Origin: Pseudomonas sp. FP2335
GTDB lineage: Bacteria; Pseudomonadota; Gammaproteobacteria; Pseudomonadales; Pseudomonadaceae
DNA: 64,000 bases
Reading direction: 5' to 3'
NCBI RefSeq assembly: GCF_030687535.1
Contig: NZ_CP117437.1
Coordinates: 889,501 to 953,500 of the forward strand
Position numbers and translations under genes: made by a program. Of this stretch, positions 30,484 to 41,132 are shown in pieces. How positions within the stretch are numbered: the stretch's first letter is position 1; every line of letters begins with the position of its first letter. The notes under the pieces were generated by a model, which saw nothing but the letters and a program-made list of their open reading frames with translations, ran no database searches and had not been told where the DNA came from.

Positions 30484-31383
30484 TCAGTGTTTGCCTGGGA
30501 ATTGTGTGTGCAGTTTTTCTAGCAGTTGGTCTTTTTCTTCCCATAGCTGGTTGATCCAGCCCTGGAAGGCCGTCCGGTACTCCTCGTCCTGCTCATAATT
30601 CTTGCCAATGAACGCGGCCGGGATCTGCACCTCTTCAAACTGCACCACCACGTCCTGCACATTCCCGCACAGCAAATCCCAATAACCAGGGCGCCCGGCC
30701 GGGTAGTGAATGGTCACATTGACCAATGACTTCAACTGCTCTCCCATCGCATCCAGCACAAACGCAATGCCACCGGCCTTGGGCTTGAGCAGATAGCGGA
30801 ACGGCGATTTCTGTTGCGCATGCTTGCCCGGGGTAAACCGCGTGCCTTCAGCAAAGTTGAAAATACCCACCGGGTTGTCGCGAAACTTCGCACAGGTCTT
30901 GCGGGTGGTTTCCAGGTCCTTGCCTTTCTTTTCCGGGTGCTTCTCCAGGTATGCCTTGCTGTAGCGTTTCATGAACGGAAAGCCCAAGGCCCACCATGCC
31001 AGGCCGATCACCGGGACCCAGATCAGCTCCTGCTTGAGGAAGAACTTCAGTGGGCGAATGCGCCGATTGAGCACGTACTGCAACACCATGATGTCGACCC
31101 AGCTCTGGTGGTTGCTGGTCACCAAATACGAGTGCTGGTAGTCCAGGCCTTCCAGGCCGCTCAGGTGCCAGCGTGTGCGACGTACCAGATTCATCCAGCC
31201 TTTGTTGTTGGTGACCCAGGCTTCGTGGGTGTGGTTCATCAGCCATTCGCTGAAGCGCTTGGCGAACGGCAGCGCCTTGAACAGGGCCACGATAAACAGG
31301 AACGAACACAACAGGATGGTGTTCAGCGCCAACAACAGCGACGCGATCACCCCGCGCACGGCGGCAGGTAGGAAAGCCAGCAT
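30484..31383 (-). CDS. Membrane acyltransferase (PlsC/YihG family)
   Basis: The 299-residue protein has N-terminal hydrophobic segments (VRGVIASLLLALNTILLCSF) and the acyltransferase HX4D-type motif in TSNHQSWVDIM (about residue 92). The second conserved block is FNFAEGTRFTPGKH. It probably acylates lysophospholipids at the inner membrane; the exact acceptor is unknown. It follows pta closely on the same strand, with one gene ending where the other begins. Confidence 0.9.
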   Translation of the reverse strand: MLAFLPAAVRGVIASLLLALNTILLCSFLFIVALFKALPFAKRFSEWLMNHTHEAWVTNNKGWMNLVRRTRWHLSGLEGLDYQHSYLVTSNHQSWVDIMVLQYVLNRRIRPLKFFLKQELIWVPVIGLAWWALGFPFMKRYSKAYLEKHPEKKGKDLETTRKTCAKFRDNPVGIFNFAEGTRFTPGKHAQQKSPFRYLLKPKAGGIAFVLDAMGEQLKSLVNVTIHYPAGRPGYWDLLCGNVQDVVVQFEEVQIPAAFIGKNYEQDEEYRTAFQGWINQLWEEKDQLLEKLHTQFPGKH

Positions 31384-33483
31384 TTAAATATCCATAGGTC
31401 GGTTGGCGGCTTGGATCGCAGTCAGTGCGATGGTGTACACGATGTCGTCCACCTGGGCGCCACGTGGCAGGTCGTTGACCGGCTTGCGCAGGCCCTGGAG
31501 CATCGGCCCCAGGCTCACGCAGTCGGCGCTGCGTTGCACGGCCTTGTGGGTGGTGTTGCCGGTGTTGAGATCAGGGAACACGAACACCGTGGCCTTGCCG
31601 GCGACCTGGCTGTTGGGGGCCAATTGCCGCGCAACGTTTTCGTTGGCGGCGGCGTCGTACTGTAGCGGGCCGTCGATCAGCAGCGAGCTTTGCTGCTCGT
31701 GGGCGAGCAGGGTGGCTTCGCGGACTTTTTCGACTTCTTCACCGCTGGCCGAATCACCGCTGGAATAGCTGATCATCGCCACGCGCGGCGTAATCCCGAA
31801 CGCGGCGGCCGAGTCGGCGCTTTGCAGGGCGATTTCCGCCAGTTCCGCCGCACTCGGGTGCGGGTTCATCACGCAGTCGCCGTACACCAGCACCTGCTCG
31901 GGGAACAGCATGAAGAACACCGACGACACCAGGGTGCAGCCCGGCGCGGTCTTGATCAGTTGCAGGGCGGGGCGGATGGTGTTGGCGGTGGAGTGGATGA
32001 CGCCGGAGACCAGGCCATCCACTTCATCCAGCGCGAGCATCATGGTGGCGATCACCACGGTGTCTTCCAGTTGCTGCTCGGCCATCGGCGCATTGAGGCT
32101 CTTGCTCTTGCGCAGGGCCACCATGGGTTCGACGTAGCGTTGGCGGATCAGGTCCGGGTCGAGGATCTCCAGGCCCTCGGGCAATTCGATGCCCTGGGCG
32201 CGGGCGACGGCTTCCACGTCCGCCGGTTTGGCCAGCAGCACGCAGCGCGCAATCCCGCGGGCCTGGCAGATCGCGGCGGCCTGCACGGTCAGCGGTTCAC
32301 TGCCTTCGGGCAGCACGATGCGCTTGTTGGCCGCCTGGGCGCGCTGGATCAGTTGGTAGCGGAACACCGCCGGCGACAGGCGCATCTCCCGTGGCGTGCC
32401 GCAGCGTTGGTGCAGCCAGCGCGCATCAAGGTGGCTGGCGACGAAATCGGTGATGATCTCCGCGCGTTCGCGGTCATCGATGGGGATTTCTTTGTTGAGG
32501 CTATTGAGCTGGTTGGCGGTGTCGTAGGAACCGGTGCTCACCGACAACACTGGCAGCCCGGCCTGGAATGCGCCACGGCACAGATCCATGATGCGCGGGT
32601 CGGGCAGGGTGTCGCTGGTCAGCAGCAGGCCGGCCAGGGGCACGCCGTTGATCGCGGCCAGGCTGACGGCGAGGATGATGTCGTCGCGGTCGCCGGGAGT
32701 CACCACCAGCACGCCGGGCTTGAGCAGTTCTACGGTGTTACGCATGGTGCGCGCGCAGATGATGATCTTGGTCATGCGCCGGCTTTCGTAGTCGCCGGCG
32801 TTGAGGATCTGTGCGCCCATCAGGTCGGCCACGTCGCGGGTGCGCGGGGCGTTGAGTTCCGGTTGGTAGGGAATGCAGCCGAGCAGGCGGAAGTCGCCGC
32901 TGCGCAGTAACGGTGAGTGTTCTTTCAGGCGGGCGGAGAAGGCTTCCATGCTTTCGTCGGTGCGCACCTTGTTGAGGATCACGCCGAGTACTTTCGGGTC
33001 TTTCGGGCCGCCGAACAGTTGGGCCTGCAATTCCACGCGGCCGGAAAGTTCGGTGAGCACTTCGTTTTCCGGGGCCGAGACCAGGATCACTTCGGCATCC
33101 AGGCTCTTGGCCAGGTGCAGGTTGACCCGCGCCGCATAGCTGGCGCTGCGGGTCGGCACCATGCCTTCGACGATCAGTACGTCCTTGCCGACTGCGGCCT
33201 GCTGGTAGAGGGTGATGATTTCTTCGAGCAACTCGTCGAGTTGGCCGTCGCCGAGCATGCGCTCGACATGGGCCAGGCCCAAGGGTTGTGGCGGTTTGAG
33301 GCCGTGGGTGCGTGCCACCAGTTCGGTGGAGCGCTCGGGGCCGGTGTCGCCGGGGTGCGGCTGGGCAATCGGCTTGAAGAACCCGACTTTCAGCCCGGCC
33401 CGCTCAAGGGTACGCACCAGCCCAAGGCTGATGGAGGTCAGACCCACACCAAAATCGGTGGGCGCGATAAAAAAAGTCTGCAT
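31384..33483 (-). CDS. pta: Phosphate acetyltransferase (long form)
   Basis: Pta interconverts acetyl-CoA and acetyl phosphate. The 699-residue long form has an N-terminal P-loop-like domain (MQTFFIAPTDFGVGLTSISL), a central DRTGG domain and the C-terminal catalytic PTA_PTB domain (VVLPEGSEPLTVQAAAICQARGIAR changed here to IVLPEGSEPL). I chose the ATG at 33483; an in-frame ATG 21 bases upstream has no ribosome-binding site. No acetate kinase gene is adjacent, unlike P. aeruginosa. Confidence 0.96.
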   Translation of the reverse strand: MQTFFIAPTDFGVGLTSISLGLVRTLERAGLKVGFFKPIAQPHPGDTGPERSTELVARTHGLKPPQPLGLAHVERMLGDGQLDELLEEIITLYQQAAVGKDVLIVEGMVPTRSASYAARVNLHLAKSLDAEVILVSAPENEVLTELSGRVELQAQLFGGPKDPKVLGVILNKVRTDESMEAFSARLKEHSPLLRSGDFRLLGCIPYQPELNAPRTRDVADLMGAQILNAGDYESRRMTKIIICARTMRNTVELLKPGVLVVTPGDRDDIILAVSLAAINGVPLAGLLLTSDTLPDPRIMDLCRGAFQAGLPVLSVSTGSYDTANQLNSLNKEIPIDDRERAEIITDFVASHLDARWLHQRCGTPREMRLSPAVFRYQLIQRAQAANKRIVLPEGSEPLTVQAAAICQARGIARCVLLAKPADVEAVARAQGIELPEGLEILDPDLIRQRYVEPMVALRKSKSLNAPMAEQQLEDTVVIATMMLALDEVDGLVSGVIHSTANTIRPALQLIKTAPGCTLVSSVFFMLFPEQVLVYGDCVMNPHPSAAELAEIALQSADSAAAFGITPRVAMISYSSGDSASGEEVEKVREATLLAHEQQSSLLIDGPLQYDAAANENVARQLAPNSQVAGKATVFVFPDLNTGNTTHKAVQRSADCVSLGPMLQGLRKPVNDLPRGAQVDDIVYTIALTAIQAANRPMDI

Positions 33484-33562
33484 GCGGATTCTCTGGAGGT
33501 GCATGGCTTGGGTGGCGCTCTATGGCTGAGCGTCTACCGCGAATCAGGTGCCAAGGTTATCG

Positions 33563-33883
33563 TTATTCGCGTGCTTGCGCACACCAGCCGCAGGCAAAGG
33601 GCTGGCCTATTTTTTCCAGGCGTTGCGCGGGGTCCAGGACCCAGGCGCGGGTTTGCCAGGGCGGCTGGTGGCGCAGGTGCTGGGTGTGGCCGCAGGAGAG
33701 CTCGGCGACCCAGTGTTGGTCGTCGTCCAGATGAAAACCGATGACCGTCGAGTCGCGTATGCGACCCCGTCTGTCCGGGTTGTGTTCGCTTTCGGGCAAA
33801 TCCTTGTTTAGACTTGTCCGTTCTTCATTCTTATGCAAAAGGTCTCGCCCCATGACGATCGCCGCTAACAAGGCTGTCTCCAT
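33563..33883 (-). CDS. DUF3565 protein
   Basis: The conserved part reads VIGFHLDDDQHWVAEL then SCGHTQHLRHQPPW and ends FACGWCAQ. One cysteine in SCGH and a CGWC pair suggest a small zinc-binding protein. Function is unknown. The start is uncertain: the ATG used here (106 residues) would overlap the divergent slyD start, and TTG at 33799 would give a shorter form. It lies between pta and slyD. Confidence 0.7.
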   Translation of the reverse strand: METALLAAIVMGRDLLHKNEERTSLNKDLPESEHNPDRRGRIRDSTVIGFHLDDDQHWVAELSCGHTQHLRHQPPWQTRAWVLDPAQRLEKIGQPFACGWCAQARE

Positions 33884-34337
33884 CGACTATACCCTGACCA
33901 ACGACGCTGGTGAGGTCATCGACAGCTCCGCCGGCGGCGCGCCGCTGGTCTACCTGCAAGGCGCAGGTAACATCATCCCAGGCCTGGAAAAGGCTCTGGA
34001 AGGCAAGAGCGTCGGTGACGAACTGACCGTTGCCGTAGAACCTGAAGATGCTTATGGCGAGTACTCGGCCGAACTGGTCAGCACCCTGAGCCGCAGCATG
34101 TTCGAAGGCGTTGACGAGCTGGAAGTGGGCATGCAGTTCCACGCTTCCGCGCCGGACGGCCAAATGCAGATCGTGACCATCCGTGATCTGGACGGCGACG
34201 ACGTTACCGTTGACGGCAACCACCCGCTGGCTGGCCAGCGCCTGAACTTCCAAGTGAAGATCGTTGCCATCCGCGACGCTTCCCAGGAAGAAGTGGCTCA
34301 CGGCCACGTCCACGGTGAAGGCGGTCACCAGCACTGA
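33852..34337 (+). CDS. slyD: FKBP-type peptidyl-prolyl isomerase, SlyD family
   Basis: The 161-residue protein has an FKBP domain interrupted by the insert-in-flap chaperone domain: YTLTNDAGEVIDSS, then GAGNIIPGLEKALEGKSVGD, with VEPEDAYGEY and DGNHPLAGQRLNF. The tail HGHVHGEGGHQH is His-rich but shorter than in E. coli SlyD and may bind nickel. The ATG at 33852 gives MTIAANKAVSIDYTL. A terminator follows directly. Confidence 0.93.
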   Translation: MTIAANKAVSIDYTLTNDAGEVIDSSAGGAPLVYLQGAGNIIPGLEKALEGKSVGDELTVAVEPEDAYGEYSAELVSTLSRSMFEGVDELEVGMQFHASAPDGQMQIVTIRDLDGDDVTVDGNHPLAGQRLNFQVKIVAIRDASQEEVAHGHVHGEGGHQH

Positions 34338-34361
34338 TCGATGTATTGATCAGCTGCTAGC

Positions 34362-34394
34362 AAAACGCCCCGACCTGTTCGGGGCGTTTTTTTT
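34362..34394 (+). terminator. Rho-independent terminator of slyD
   Basis: AAAACGCCCCGACC and GTTCGGGGCGTTTTTTTT form a short GC-rich hairpin followed by a run of T, 25 bases after the stop. Confidence 0.92.
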
Positions 34395-34422
34395 GTGCCC
34401 GTATTTTGTGGCGGCCGGGCTT

Positions 34423-34557
34423 TTGTAGTGAGCGGGCTTGCCCCGCGCTGGGTGGCGAAGCCGCCCCAAATCCAATCACCTCGGTCTCTCTGAAACACCG
34501 CGGCGGACCGTTTGGGGCGGCTTCGCCACCCAGCGCGGGCAAGCCCGCTCACTACAA
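34423..34557. repeat. Long inverted repeat (48/47-base arms)
   Basis: The arm at 34423-34470 (TTGTAGTGAGCGGGCTTGCC through GCCGCCCCAAA) is repeated inverted at 34511-34557 with one base missing, around a 40-base loop. It is a different and longer palindrome than the GTGGGAGC REPINs but shares the GCGGGCTTGCC core. With the flanking terminators it fills the gene-free 34338-34652 stretch between slyD and rpsT. Confidence 0.9.
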
Positions 34558-34575
34558 GTATTTTCAGGGACACAC

Positions 34576-34611
34576 AAAAATGCCCCGGACCTTTCGGTAC
34601 GGGGCATTTCT
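34576..34611 (-). terminator. Rho-independent terminator of rpsT
   Basis: On the minus strand AAATGCCCCG and CGGGGCATTTTT flank a loop of about 10 bases, about 40 bases after the rpsT stop. A second small hairpin (GCGTAACC/GGTTACGC, 34620-34637) lies between. Confidence 0.9.
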
Positions 34612-34652
34612 TAACTGTTGCGTAACCTGGGTTACGCGGCAGTTGTTACCAC

Positions 34653-34931
34653 TTAGGCTGCTGCAGCGACGTTCAGAGCCTTGATGTGGCCATTCAGACG
34701 GCTCTTATGACGAGCGGCCTTGTTCTTGTGGATGATGCCTTTATCGGCCATACGGTCGATAACTGGCACAGCCAGAACGTAAGCTGCTTGAGCTTTTTCA
34801 GCGTCTTTGGTGTCGATGGCTTTAACTACATTCTTGATGTAGGTACGAACCATGGAACGCAGGCTGGCGTTGTGGCTGCGACGCTTCTCAGCCTGTTTTG
34901 CACGTTTTTTGGCGGAAGGTGTGTTGGCCAC
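34653..34931 (-). CDS. rpsT: 30S ribosomal protein S20
   Basis: S20 binds 16S rRNA early in 30S assembly. The 92-residue protein begins [20 protein letters not shown], with the basic helices typical of the family, and continues [18 protein letters not shown]. It is preceded on the minus strand by the Shine-Dalgarno GAGGAG and divergent from murJ. It is monocistronic, ending at two hairpins. Confidence 0.98.
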   Translation of the reverse strand: MANTPSAKKRAKQAEKRRSHNASLRSMVRTYIKNVVKAIDTKDAEKAQAAYVLAVPVIDRMADKGIIHKNKAARHKSRLNGHIKALNVAAAA

Positions 34932-35187
34932 CGTCGAGCTCCTCGAAAGACTTTTTAGGAAATAGCAAACAAAATAGGCCGCGAATCATGCCGATGAGTT
35001 GATTGGTTGTCAAGGGCGGTTGATGCGAACTGCTGAGTGGTCGATCTGAAGAGGCGGGTGATTTATTTCCGGCGCTTGACCTGTAAACTCGCGAGCTTTG
35101 GCTCTGTGCTGTTTTGCAGGCGCGCAGTATCGCATAAGTAGGCGCGTTGTTCGCCTGCTGTTTATCTAATAGGCGCAAACTCTTTCA

Positions 35188-36726
35188 ATGAACCTCCTCA
35201 AATCGTTGGCTGCCGTCAGCTCCATCACCATGATTTCCCGGGTTCTGGGCTTTGTGCGTGACACTCTGCTGGCCCGCATTTTTGGCGCAAGCATGGCCAC
35301 GGATGCCTTCTTTATTGCCTTCAAGCTGCCCAACCTGCTGCGGCGGATCTTCGCCGAAGGCGCATTTTCCCAGGCGTTCGTGCCGATCCTGGCCGAATAC
35401 AAGACCCAGCAAGGCGAGGAGGCAACCCGCACCTTCATTGCCTACGTCTCGGGTCTGCTGACCCTGGTGCTGATGCTGGTGACCATCCTTGGCATGCTCG
35501 CCGCGCCCTGGGTGATCTGGGCCACGGCCCCCGGTTTTGCCAACACCCCGGAAAAATTCACGCTGACCACCGACCTGTTGCGGGTGACCTTTCCTTATAT
35601 ATTGCTGATTTCCCTGTCATCGCTGGCCGGGGCAATCCTCAACACCTGGAACCGCTTCTCGGTGCCGGCATTCGTGCCGACCCTGCTGAACGTCAGCATG
35701 ATCATCTTCGCGCTGTTCCTGACGCCGTACTTCGATCCGCCGGTCATGGCCCTGGGCTGGGCCGTGCTGGCCGGCGGCCTGGCGCAATTGCTCTACCAAC
35801 TGCCGCACCTGAAAAAGATCGGCATGCTCGTACTGCCGCGTCTGAACCTCAAGGACACCGGCGTCTGGCGTGTGATGCGCAATATGTTGCCGGCGATCCT
35901 CGGCGTATCGGTCAGCCAGATTTCCCTGATCATCAACACCGCATTTGCTTCGCTGCTGGTCTCGGGTTCGGTGTCGTGGATGTACTACGCCGACCGTCTG
36001 ATGGAATTGCCGTCCGGCGTGCTCGGCGTGGCCTTGGGCACTATCTTGCTGCCGACGCTGGCGCGCACCTATGCCAGCAAGGATCGTCAGGAATATTCAC
36101 GTATCCTCGATTGGGGGCTGCGCCTGTGCTTTGTGCTGGTGCTGCCATGCTCCCTGGCGCTGGGCATCCTGGCCGAGCCGCTGACGGTGTCGCTGTTCCA
36201 GTACGGGCAGTTCGATGCCCATGACGCCCTGATGACCCAGCATGCGTTGATCGCCTACTCCGTCGGCCTGCTTGGCATCATCGTGATCAAGGTGCTGGCG
36301 CCGGGCTTCTATGCCCAGCAGAACATTCGCACGCCGGTGAAGATCGCGATCTTCACGCTGATCGTCACGCAACTGCTCAACCTGGTGTTTATCGGCCCGT
36401 TGGCCCACGCCGGCCTGGCCCTGGCCATCAGTGCGGGGGCATGCATCAACGCCGGCTTGCTGTTTTATCAACTGCGCAAGCAGCAGATGTTCCAGCCGCA
36501 GCCGGGCTGGGGCATGTTTGCCCTAAAACTGCTGGTGGCGGTCGCGGCGATGTCGGCGGTATTGCTGGGCCTGATGCACTTCATGCCCGCCTGGGACCAG
36601 GGCCATATGCTGGAGCGCTTCATGCGCCTGGGTGTGCTGGTGGTCGCGGGGGTGGTGGTGTACTTCGGGATGTTGCTGATACAAGGCTTCCGCCTACGGG
36701 ATTTCAATCGCAAGTCGATCAGTTAG
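35188..36726 (+). CDS. murJ: Lipid II flippase MurJ
   Basis: MurJ (MviN) translocates lipid II across the inner membrane. The 512-residue polytopic protein has the family N-terminus [23 protein letters not shown] and about 14 membrane segments. Conserved charged residues appear in the [22 protein letters not shown] segment. It is followed by ribF about 120 bases later. Confidence 0.96.
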   Translation: MNLLKSLAAVSSITMISRVLGFVRDTLLARIFGASMATDAFFIAFKLPNLLRRIFAEGAFSQAFVPILAEYKTQQGEEATRTFIAYVSGLLTLVLMLVTILGMLAAPWVIWATAPGFANTPEKFTLTTDLLRVTFPYILLISLSSLAGAILNTWNRFSVPAFVPTLLNVSMIIFALFLTPYFDPPVMALGWAVLAGGLAQLLYQLPHLKKIGMLVLPRLNLKDTGVWRVMRNMLPAILGVSVSQISLIINTAFASLLVSGSVSWMYYADRLMELPSGVLGVALGTILLPTLARTYASKDRQEYSRILDWGLRLCFVLVLPCSLALGILAEPLTVSLFQYGQFDAHDALMTQHALIAYSVGLLGIIVIKVLAPGFYAQQNIRTPVKIAIFTLIVTQLLNLVFIGPLAHAGLALAISAGACINAGLLFYQLRKQQMFQPQPGWGMFALKLLVAVAAMSAVLLGLMHFMPAWDQGHMLERFMRLGVLVVAGVVVYFGMLLIQGFRLRDFNRKSIS

Positions 36727-36845
36727 AGCGTTTGCGGCGATAAAACCATTGTTTTATCGATTCGATCCATTTGGCCTGTTCTGTTGCCTGTCGTCCGGGG
36801 CCGGGTGTGGTTATAATCGACCACTTTATGAGCAAGAAGCGCGTT

Positions 36846-37784
36846 ATGCAGCTGGTTCGAGGTCTCCACAACCTGCGCCCCCGGCATCGGGGCTGCGTCG
36901 CCACTATTGGCAACTTTGACGGTGTTCACCGTGGCCACCAGGCTATCCTGGCCAGGCTGCGCGAGCGTGCGGTCGAGTTGGGCGTGCCCAGCTGCGTGGT
37001 GATTTTTGAGCCACAGCCGCGGGAATACTTTACTCCCGAGACCGCTCCGGCGCGTCTGGCGCGCCTGCGCGACAAACTGCAACTGCTGGCCGAAGAAGGC
37101 GTGGACCGCGTCCTCTGCCTGGCCTTCAACCAGCGTTTGCAGAGCCTCAGCGCCGCCGAGTTCGTCGACCGTATCCTGGTCGATGGCCTGGGCGTACAGC
37201 ACCTGGAGGTCGGCGACGACTTCCGTTTTGGTTGCGACCGCGTCGGGGATTTCGATTTCCTGCAACACGCTGGTGTCAACCAAGGGTTTACCGTCGAAGC
37301 CGCGCAAACCGTCGAACTCGATGGCCTGCGCGTGAGCAGCACCCAGGTGCGTAACGCCTTGGCCGCTGCCGACTTCGCCTTGGCCGAGCGTCTGCTCGGT
37401 CGCCCGTTCCGCATTGCCGGGCGGGTACTGCACGGCCAGAAGCTGGCGCGCCAACTGGGCACGCCAACTGCCAACGTGCAACTCAAGCGCCGTCGTGTGC
37501 CGCTCACCGGGGTTTACCTGGTCAGTGTCGACATCGACGGCCAACCGTGGCCGGGAGTCGCCAACATAGGCGTCAGGCCCACGGTTGCAGGTGATGGCAA
37601 GGCCCACCTGGAAGTTCATCTCTTGGATTTTGCCGGTGATCTGTATGACCGGCGTTTGACGGTGGTTTTCCACCAGAAGCTGCGTGAAGAGCAGCGTTTC
37701 GCCTCCCTTGAGGCGTTGAAAACGGCGATCAATGCGGATGTCGCCGCCGCCCGTGCACTAGCCGCACCTAGCGCCCATCGCTAA
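36846..37784 (+). CDS. ribF: Bifunctional riboflavin kinase / FAD synthetase
   Basis: RibF converts riboflavin to FMN and then FAD. The 312-residue protein has the adenylyltransferase domain first (ATIGNFDGVHRGHQAIL and VGDDFRFGCDRVGDF) and the kinase domain after about residue 185 (GTPTANVQLKRR, GVYLVSV and VANIGVRPTV). I chose the ATG at 36846 (MQLVRGLHNLRPRHRG) by family alignment. It is followed 14 bases later by ileS. Confidence 0.96.
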   Translation: MQLVRGLHNLRPRHRGCVATIGNFDGVHRGHQAILARLRERAVELGVPSCVVIFEPQPREYFTPETAPARLARLRDKLQLLAEEGVDRVLCLAFNQRLQSLSAAEFVDRILVDGLGVQHLEVGDDFRFGCDRVGDFDFLQHAGVNQGFTVEAAQTVELDGLRVSSTQVRNALAAADFALAERLLGRPFRIAGRVLHGQKLARQLGTPTANVQLKRRRVPLTGVYLVSVDIDGQPWPGVANIGVRPTVAGDGKAHLEVHLLDFAGDLYDRRLTVVFHQKLREEQRFASLEALKTAINADVAAARALAAPSAHR

Positions 37785-37798
37785 CCGAAGAGCCTTAA

Positions 37799-40630
37799 AT
37801 GACCGACTATAAAGCCACGCTAAACCTTCCGGACACCGCCTTCCCAATGAAGGCCGGCCTGCCACAGCGCGAACCGCAGATCCTGCAGCGCTGGGACAGT
37901 ATTGGCCTGTACGGAAAGTTGCGCGAGATTGGCAAGGATCGTCCGAAATTCGTCCTGCACGACGGCCCTCCTTATGCCAACGGCACGATTCACATCGGTC
38001 ATGCGCTGAACAAGATTCTCAAGGACATGATCCTGCGCTCGAAAACCCTGTCGGGCTTCGACGCGCCGTACGTGCCGGGTTGGGACTGCCACGGCCTGCC
38101 GATCGAACACAAGGTCGAAGTGACCCACGGCAAGAACCTGGGCGCGGATAAAACCCGCGAACTGTGCCGTGCCTACGCCACCGAGCAGATCGAAGGGCAG
38201 AAGTCCGAATTCATCCGCCTGGGCGTGCTGGGCGAGTGGGACAACCCCTACAAGACCATGAACTTCAAGAACGAGGCCGGTGAAATCCGCGCCTTGGCCG
38301 AAATCGTCAAGGGCGGTTTCGTGTTCAAGGGCCTCAAGCCCGTGAACTGGTGCTTCGACTGCGGTTCGGCCCTGGCCGAAGCGGAAGTCGAGTACGAAGA
38401 CAAGAAGTCCTCGACCATCGACGTGGCCTTCCCGATTGCCGACGACGCCAAGCTGGCCGAGGCCTTTGGCCTGGCATCGCTGGCCAAACCCGCCGCCATC
38501 GTGATCTGGACCACCACCCCGTGGACTATCCCTGCCAACCAGGCGTTGAACGTGCACCCGGAATTCACCTACGCCCTGGTGGACGTCGGTGATCGCCTGC
38601 TGGTACTGGCCGAGGAAATGGTTGAGGCCTGCCTGGCCCGTTACGAGCTGCAGGGCTCGGTCATCGCGACCACCACCGGCACAGCGCTGGAACTGATCAA
38701 TTTCCGTCACCCGTTCTACGACCGTCTGTCGCCGGTTTACCTGGCCGACTACGTTGAGCTGGGTTCGGGCACGGGCGTGGTTCACTGCTCGCCAGCCTAC
38801 GGCGTAGACGACTTTGTGATCTGCAAGAAGTACGGCCTGGTCAACGATGACATCATCAACCCAGTGCAAAGCAACGGCGTCTACGCGACTTCGCTGGAGT
38901 TTTTCGGCGGCCAGTTCATCTTCAAGGCCGACCAGCCGATCATCGAGAAGCTGCGTGAAGTCGGTGCGCTGATGCAAACCGCGACCATCCAGCACAGCTA
39001 CATGCACTGCTGGCGCCACAAGACCCCGCTGATCTACCGCGCCACCGCGCAGTGGTTCATCGGCATGGACAAAGAGCCGGCCAGCGGTGACACCCTGCGC
39101 AACCGCGCAATCAAAGCCATCGAAGACACCAAGTTTGTCCCGGCCTGGGGCCAGGCGCGCCTGCACTCGATGATCGCCAACCGCCCGGACTGGTGCATCT
39201 CCCGCCAGCGTAACTGGGGCGTGCCGATCCCGTTCTTCCTGAACAAGGAAAGTGGCGAACTGCACCCACGCACCGTCGAACTGATGGAAATCGTTGCCCA
39301 GCGTGTTGAACAGGAAGGCATCGAAGCCTGGTTCAAGATGGACGCGGCCGAACTGTTGGGCGACGAAGCGCCGCAGTACGACAAGATCAGTGACACCCTC
39401 GACGTGTGGTTCGACTCGGGTACCACTCACTGGCACGTCCTGCGCGGCTCGCACCCTATGGGTCACGAGACCGGCCCGCGCGCCGACCTGTACCTGGAAG
39501 GCTCGGACCAGCACCGCGGCTGGTTCCACTCGTCCCTGCTGACCGGTTGCGCCATCGACGACCACGCCCCGTACCGCGAACTGCTGACCCACGGCTTCAC
39601 CGTCGACGAGACGGGTCGCAAGATGTCCAAGTCGCTGAAAAACGTGATCGAGCCGAAAAAGATCAATGACACCCTGGGCGCCGACATCATGCGTCTTTGG
39701 GTAGCGTCGACCGACTATTCGGGCGAAATCGCCGTGTCGGACCAGATCCTGGCCCGTAGCGCCGATGCCTACCGTCGCATCCGTAATACCGCACGCTTCC
39801 TGCTGTCGAACCTGACCGGCTTCAACCCGGCCACCGACATCCTGCCGGCCGAGGACATGCTCGCCCTGGACCGTTGGGCCGTGGACCGTACCCTATTGCT
39901 GCAGCGCGAGTTGCAGGAAAGCTACGGTGAATACCGCTTCTGGAACGTGTACTCGAAGATCCACAACTTCTGCGTGCAGGAGCTGGGTGGTTTCTACCTC
40001 GACATCATCAAGGACCGCCAGTACACCACCGGCGCCAACAGCAAGGCGCGCCGCTCGGCGCAGACCGCGCTGTACCACATCAGCGAAGCACTGGTGCGCT
40101 GGATCGCGCCGATCCTGGCCTTCACCGCCGACGAGCTGTGGGAATACCTGCCGGGCGAGCGTAACGAGTCCGTGATGCTCAACACCTGGTATGAAGGCCT
40201 GACCGAACTGCCGGCCGACTTCGAACTGGGCCGCGAGTACTGGGAAGGCGTGATGGCCGTCAAGGTTGCGGTGAACAAGGAGCTGGAAGTGCAGCGTGCG
40301 GCCAAGGCCGTCGGTGGCAACCTGCAAGCCGAAGTCACCCTGTTCGCCGAGGAAGGCTTGAGCGCCGACCTGGCCAAGCTGAGCAACGAACTGCGTTTCG
40401 TGCTGATCACCTCCACTGCGAGCCTGGCACCCTTCGCCCAGGCTCCAGCGGATGCGGTCGCTACCGAAGTTCCAGGCCTGAAGCTCAAAGTGGTCAAGTC
40501 GGCCTTCGCCAAGTGCGCCCGTTGCTGGCACTGCCGTGAAGACGTCGGCGTGAACCCTGAGCACCCGGAGATCTGTGGTCGTTGCGTCGACAACATCTCG
40601 GGCGCTGGCGAGGTTCGCCACTATGCCTAA
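37799..40630 (+). CDS. ileS: Isoleucyl-tRNA synthetase
   Basis: This class I synthetase has 943 residues. The HIGH motif is in [17 protein letters not shown] in [14 protein letters not shown], and the editing-domain region follows the first Rossmann segment. A C-terminal zinc knuckle is visible ([12 protein letters not shown] then CGRCVDN). The form is the bacterial type related to E. coli IleS. lspA overlaps its 3' end by 8 bases. Confidence 0.98.
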   Translation: MTDYKATLNLPDTAFPMKAGLPQREPQILQRWDSIGLYGKLREIGKDRPKFVLHDGPPYANGTIHIGHALNKILKDMILRSKTLSGFDAPYVPGWDCHGLPIEHKVEVTHGKNLGADKTRELCRAYATEQIEGQKSEFIRLGVLGEWDNPYKTMNFKNEAGEIRALAEIVKGGFVFKGLKPVNWCFDCGSALAEAEVEYEDKKSSTIDVAFPIADDAKLAEAFGLASLAKPAAIVIWTTTPWTIPANQALNVHPEFTYALVDVGDRLLVLAEEMVEACLARYELQGSVIATTTGTALELINFRHPFYDRLSPVYLADYVELGSGTGVVHCSPAYGVDDFVICKKYGLVNDDIINPVQSNGVYATSLEFFGGQFIFKADQPIIEKLREVGALMQTATIQHSYMHCWRHKTPLIYRATAQWFIGMDKEPASGDTLRNRAIKAIEDTKFVPAWGQARLHSMIANRPDWCISRQRNWGVPIPFFLNKESGELHPRTVELMEIVAQRVEQEGIEAWFKMDAAELLGDEAPQYDKISDTLDVWFDSGTTHWHVLRGSHPMGHETGPRADLYLEGSDQHRGWFHSSLLTGCAIDDHAPYRELLTHGFTVDETGRKMSKSLKNVIEPKKINDTLGADIMRLWVASTDYSGEIAVSDQILARSADAYRRIRNTARFLLSNLTGFNPATDILPAEDMLALDRWAVDRTLLLQRELQESYGEYRFWNVYSKIHNFCVQELGGFYLDIIKDRQYTTGANSKARRSAQTALYHISEALVRWIAPILAFTADELWEYLPGERNESVMLNTWYEGLTELPADFELGREYWEGVMAVKVAVNKELEVQRAAKAVGGNLQAEVTLFAEEGLSADLAKLSNELRFVLITSTASLAPFAQAPADAVATEVPGLKLKVVKSAFAKCARCWHCREDVGVNPEHPEICGRCVDNISGAGEVRHYA

Positions 40631-41132
40631 CGCCAGTCGTTTCGGACGTCTGGGTTGGCTCGTACTGAGCGTGCTGGTCCTGGTCATCGACCAGGTCAGC
40701 AAGGCTCATTTCGAAGGCTCCTTGCAGATGTTCCAGCAGATCGTGGTGATCCCGGATTACTTCAGCTGGACCCTGGCCTACAACACCGGTGCTGCTTTCA
40801 GCTTCCTGGCTGATGGTGGCGGCTGGCAGCGCTGGCTGTTCGCCCTGATCGCTGTGGTGGTCAGTGCGGTGCTGGTGGTGTGGCTCAAGCGCCTGGGCCG
40901 CGATGACACCTGGCTGGCTGTCGCCCTGGCCCTGGTGCTGGGTGGCGCGCTGGGCAATCTTTACGACCGCATTGCCCTGGGCCATGTGATCGACTTCATT
41001 CTGGTGCATTGGCAGAACCGCTGGTATTTCCCTGCGTTCAACTTTGCCGACAGCGCCATCACCGTCGGTGCAATCATGCTGGCGTTGGACATGTTCAAAA
41101 GTAAGAAAACCGGAGAGACCGTCAATGACTGA
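40623..41132 (+). CDS. lspA: Prolipoprotein signal peptidase II
   Basis: LspA cleaves lipoprotein signal peptides ahead of the diacylglyceryl cysteine. The 169-residue protein has four membrane segments. The two catalytic Asp are in the conserved blocks [16 protein letters not shown] and [11 protein letters not shown]. It starts at the ATG at 40623 inside the end of ileS and overlaps fkpB. Confidence 0.97.
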   Translation: MPNASRFGRLGWLVLSVLVLVIDQVSKAHFEGSLQMFQQIVVIPDYFSWTLAYNTGAAFSFLADGGGWQRWLFALIAVVVSAVLVVWLKRLGRDDTWLAVALALVLGGALGNLYDRIALGHVIDFILVHWQNRWYFPAFNFADSAITVGAIMLALDMFKSKKTGETVND

